From: an uncultured Litorivicinus sp.
GTDB taxonomy: Bacteria > Pseudomonadota > Gammaproteobacteria > Pseudomonadales > Litorivicinaceae
Assembly (NCBI GenBank): GCA_938091715.1
Contig: CALKMT010000160.1
Location: forward strand, 1-7,788
Direction of reading: 5' to 3'
DNA length: 7,788 nucleotides
Program-made: the position numbers and the translations under genes
The notes under the pieces: generated by a model
Told to the model about the DNA's origin: nothing
The model's database searches: none
What the model saw: the letters and a program-made list of their open reading frames with translations, nothing else
Shown: piece by piece, positions 6,428 through 7,788 of the stretch
Layout: each line of letters begins with the position of its first letter
How positions within the stretch are numbered: the stretch's first letter is position 1

Positions 6428-6446
6428 AGAACTGTGATCCAGTTCT
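6428..6446. repeat. Inverted repeat between DUF779 and the nuclease gene
   Basis: AGAACTG-tgatc-CAGTTCT is a perfect 7-bp inverted repeat in the 49-base gap between the two genes. No T tract follows, so it is not a standard terminator. It ends 15 bases before the nuclease ATG, so it could be an operator or a hairpin that affects translation start. Confidence 0.4.
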
Positions 6447-6461
6447 CGTTACCCTTGGGGT

Positions 6462-7085
6462 ATGTACCGACTCTTAGTCATTTTGCTACTGGCCTCGGGG
6501 TGGGCCGCGGCGCATCCCGGGCGTACCAATTCCGAGGGCTGCCACGCAGGCTCGCAGCCCTATCACTGCCATAACGGTGGGGGCCAATCCCAGAGCACTG
6601 GCTCGCCCTATGCCTATGATCGCCGTGAATACGGCCGTTGGGCCGATCAGGACGGTGACTGTCTGTCCACGCGCCATGAAATGCTGGAATCCATGAACAC
6701 CGGCCAGGTGGCCTATAGCACCAATGGTTGTCGTGTGATCGGCGGGCGCTGGTTGGACCCGTATAGTGGGCAACTCTATTACCGCGCCAATCAAGTCGAT
6801 ATCGATCATGTGGTGCCTGTGGCCTGGGCGCATTCCCGGGGTGGGTATGCCTGGTCGTCGGGGCAAAAGCGGGCGTTTTATAACGATCCGGCAAATCTGC
6901 TGGTGGTCAGTTCGCGATTGAATCGATCCAAGGGCGCTCAGGATCCGGGTGAGTGGTTGCCGCCGAATTTGGCGTTTCGGTGCGAATATGTGCTGCGCTT
7001 TACTCGGGTGGCGCTGAAGTATCAGTTGCTGAACTCAAACGAGCGCGGGCGGCTGGCTCGGGTTCAGCAACGGGTTTGTAACTAG
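6462..7085 (+). CDS. Secreted HNH (DUF1524-like) endonuclease with N-terminal YHCH motif
   Basis: Residues 1-17 (MYRLLVILLLASGWAAA) form a clear Sec signal peptide, so the 207-residue protein is exported. An N-terminal motif, GRTNSEGCHAGSQPYHCHNGG (20-40), is of the GCH...YHCH type found at the ends of many secreted nucleases and may bind metal. The catalytic region has DIDHVVP (113-119) with the likely general base H116, then FYNDPANLLVVSSRLNRSKG (139-158), with N145 and N154/K157 in the positions expected for the HNH/DUF1524 fold. Cysteines at 27, 36, 67, 90, 174 and 206 suit disulfides outside the cytoplasm. Likely roles are use of extracellular DNA or RNA as nutrient, or defence outside the cell. 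The ribosome site is poor (GGGG almost touching the ATG), but no in-frame upstream start exists and the signal peptide fits. Its stop overlaps a minus-strand small gene. Confidence 0.85.
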   Translation: MYRLLVILLLASGWAAAHPGRTNSEGCHAGSQPYHCHNGGGQSQSTGSPYAYDRREYGRWADQDGDCLSTRHEMLESMNTGQVAYSTNGCRVIGGRWLDPYSGQLYYRANQVDIDHVVPVAWAHSRGGYAWSSGQKRAFYNDPANLLVVSSRLNRSKGAQDPGEWLPPNLAFRCEYVLRFTRVALKYQLLNSNERGRLARVQQRVCN

Positions 7086-7267
7086 CCGAAGGGGCCGCGT
7101 TTGCGCGGGTATGCGTTGCCCAGCGAGTCACTGTGATCCAACTGCGCGTTCATGCGACCAACACTGCCCAGGGCACGGTCAATCAGGCGCAGGGGAAAGA
7201 TGGATGCGCTTAGCAGCTCGCTGCCGCTGAACAAAGGGTTATACGCGTTGTATCGCTTGTGTTGCAT
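7082..7267 (-). CDS. Probable small protein of unknown function (61 aa)
   Basis: The minus-strand frame from the ATG at 7265-7267 to a TAG at 7082-7084 encodes a basic 61-residue protein (MQHKRYNAYNPLFSGSELL to RKRGPFG). GAGG precedes the ATG by eight bases on the minus strand. Codon choice matches neighbouring genes (many CTG, CGC, GGC and AAC), and it fills exactly the gap up to the nuclease stop, sharing the CTAG tetranucleotide in opposite orientation. These facts favour a real gene over a chance frame. It has no signal peptide. A mildly hydrophobic central helix (ELLSASIFPLRLIDRAL, about 17-33) could be amphipathic. I recognise no family. Confidence 0.55.
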   Translation of the reverse strand: MQHKRYNAYNPLFSGSELLSASIFPLRLIDRALGSVGRMNAQLDHSDSLGNAYPRKRGPFG

Positions 7268-7398
7268 GGCGGTGGCCTCGGAAAATTCGCGCGCAGATTA
7301 ATCCAGTGCGGCGGCGGCCGCTAGCGAAAATTGTTCGGCGGTGGGTGAAAATTATTGGTGTGCTGGCGGGGGGTGGACGCCAAATTGGCCGTCATTTG

Positions 7399-7453
7399 TT
7401 TGCTATATAGCAAAATTTTAAGTCTATTTAGCAAAACTTTGCTATATGGTAAA
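7399..7453. promoter_or_regulatory. Operator array in front of the XRE repressor gene
   Basis: Site 1 (7399-7414) is a perfect 16-bp palindrome, TTTGCTATATAGCAAA. Site 3 (7438-7453), TTTGCTATATGGTAAA, matches it at 14 of 16 positions. Site 2 (7420-7435) keeps the right half, CTATTTAGCAAA. The 7-bp half-site occurs exactly four times: TTTGCTA at 7399 and 7438, TAGCAAA at 7408 and 7429. The two TAGCAAA copies are 21 bases apart, two helical turns. Sites 1 and 3 both contain TGCTATAT, which resembles an extended -10 element, so binding would block transcription. Site 3 ends three bases before the XRE start codon. Autoregulation by the XRE protein is the natural inference. Confidence 0.8.
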
Positions 7454-7456
7454 GAA

Positions 7457-7714
7457 ATGAGCAGCAGAATTCAGGTTGGAGAGCTTGCGCGGCAGACGCG
7501 CAAGGCTGGCGGACAGACCCAAAAGTATTGGACTGGGGTGACCGGAATACACCCCAGCACCTTGTCGCAAATCGAAAACGCCCGGTTTTATGGCTCGCTA
7601 GACATCTTGGAACGATATCTGGATGCGCTGGGGCTCGAGTTAATCGCACAGCCCAAGCAGCAACGTTTCCCGGACTGGGACGAGATTGAAGAAATGTTTC
7701 GCGACAAGCCCTGA
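7457..7714 (+). CDS. XRE/HipB-like helix-turn-helix transcriptional repressor (85 aa)
   Basis: The frame is open from 7355, but the ATG at 7457 is preferred. It begins just before the HTH fold, and the upstream stretch encodes a low-quality extension made from the operator array. The Cro/CI-type HTH spans about 7-60 (VGELARQTRK; recognition helix around HPSTLSQIENAR, 32-43; SLDILERYLDALGLELI, 47-63). The LDALGLELI ending is typical of HipB-like antitoxin/repressors. The second helix is unusual: QTQKYWTGVTGI replaces the common LTQxxLAxxxGV. An acidic tail (FPDWDEIEEMFRDKP, 71-85) could contact a partner. The ribosome site is weak, and a five-codon frame MVKK-stop at 7446-7460 overlaps the start as ATGA. 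No toxin-like gene is seen in the remaining 74 bases. Bases 7715-7788 hold nothing I can support. Confidence 0.85.
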   Translation: MSSRIQVGELARQTRKAGGQTQKYWTGVTGIHPSTLSQIENARFYGSLDILERYLDALGLELIAQPKQQRFPDWDEIEEMFRDKP

Positions 7715-7788
7715 GTCTCCAGATTCTGCCGCATGGGATTTGACAAGGATCCCTGCATGTTTAGAAAAACCAAGCGGGTCTGATTATC

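Noticed and set aside
7355..7456. N-terminal extension of the XRE protein from an upstream ATG at 7355
   Set aside because: The extension is encoded by the operator array, adds a non-family hydrophobic stretch, and would leave no room for a promoter. The ATG at 7457 places the start directly before the HTH fold.
7735..7753. Possible hairpin GGGAT...ATCCC after the XRE gene
   Set aside because: A five-pair stem with a nine-base loop and no T run is not convincing as a terminator.
1..7788. CRISPR array, insertion sequence, tRNA or riboswitch
   Set aside because: No regularly spaced repeats, transposase-like frames, terminal inverted repeats, cloverleaf segments or long structured leaders were seen.

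Overview
The window looks like chromosome from a moderately high-GC gammaproteobacterium, possibly a marine, Oceanospirillales-like lineage. That is an inference from protein style, codon use, a sigma-54 activator paired with a -24/-12 promoter, and an AcoD/ExaC-type aldehyde dehydrogenase; no taxonomic marker gene is present. I see no insertion sequence, integrase, CRISPR array, tRNA or rRNA.

Layout. Positions 1-60 hold the last codons of an unidentified plus-strand gene, closed by a strong intrinsic terminator (82-106). Next come an unrecognised secreted protein (201-809) and an MscS-type mechanosensitive channel (863-1741), both on the plus strand. Converging on mscS and overlapping its stop codon is a short periplasmic TPR protein (1734-2282, minus). 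It lies downstream of a 605-residue GAF/AAA+/Fis sigma-54 activator of AcoR type (2348-4165, minus).

The centre is a divergent unit. The activator faces an AcoD/ExaC-like aldehyde dehydrogenase (4422-5936) across a 256-base intergenic region. That region carries a nearly consensus sigma-54 promoter (4347-4362) and two sets of candidate upstream activator sites. A DUF779 gene (5996-6412) follows the dehydrogenase, separated by a clear intrinsic terminator (5952-5980). The simplest reading is that the activator senses an alcohol, aldehyde or acetoin-like signal and, with RpoN, switches on oxidation of a short-chain aldehyde, probably acetaldehyde to acetate. DUF779 would be the partner protein of unknown function, made at a lower level by read-through.

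The right end holds a secreted HNH-type nuclease with an N-terminal YHCH motif (6462-7085). A probable 61-residue minus-strand protein (7082-7267) overlaps its stop codon tail to tail. Last is a small XRE/HipB-like repressor (7457-7714), preceded by a compact operator array of four identical 7-bp half-sites around its promoter and start codon. No toxin partner for the XRE protein is visible before the window ends. The two most worthwhile signals are the sigma-54/aldehyde dehydrogenase/DUF779 unit and the XRE operator array.
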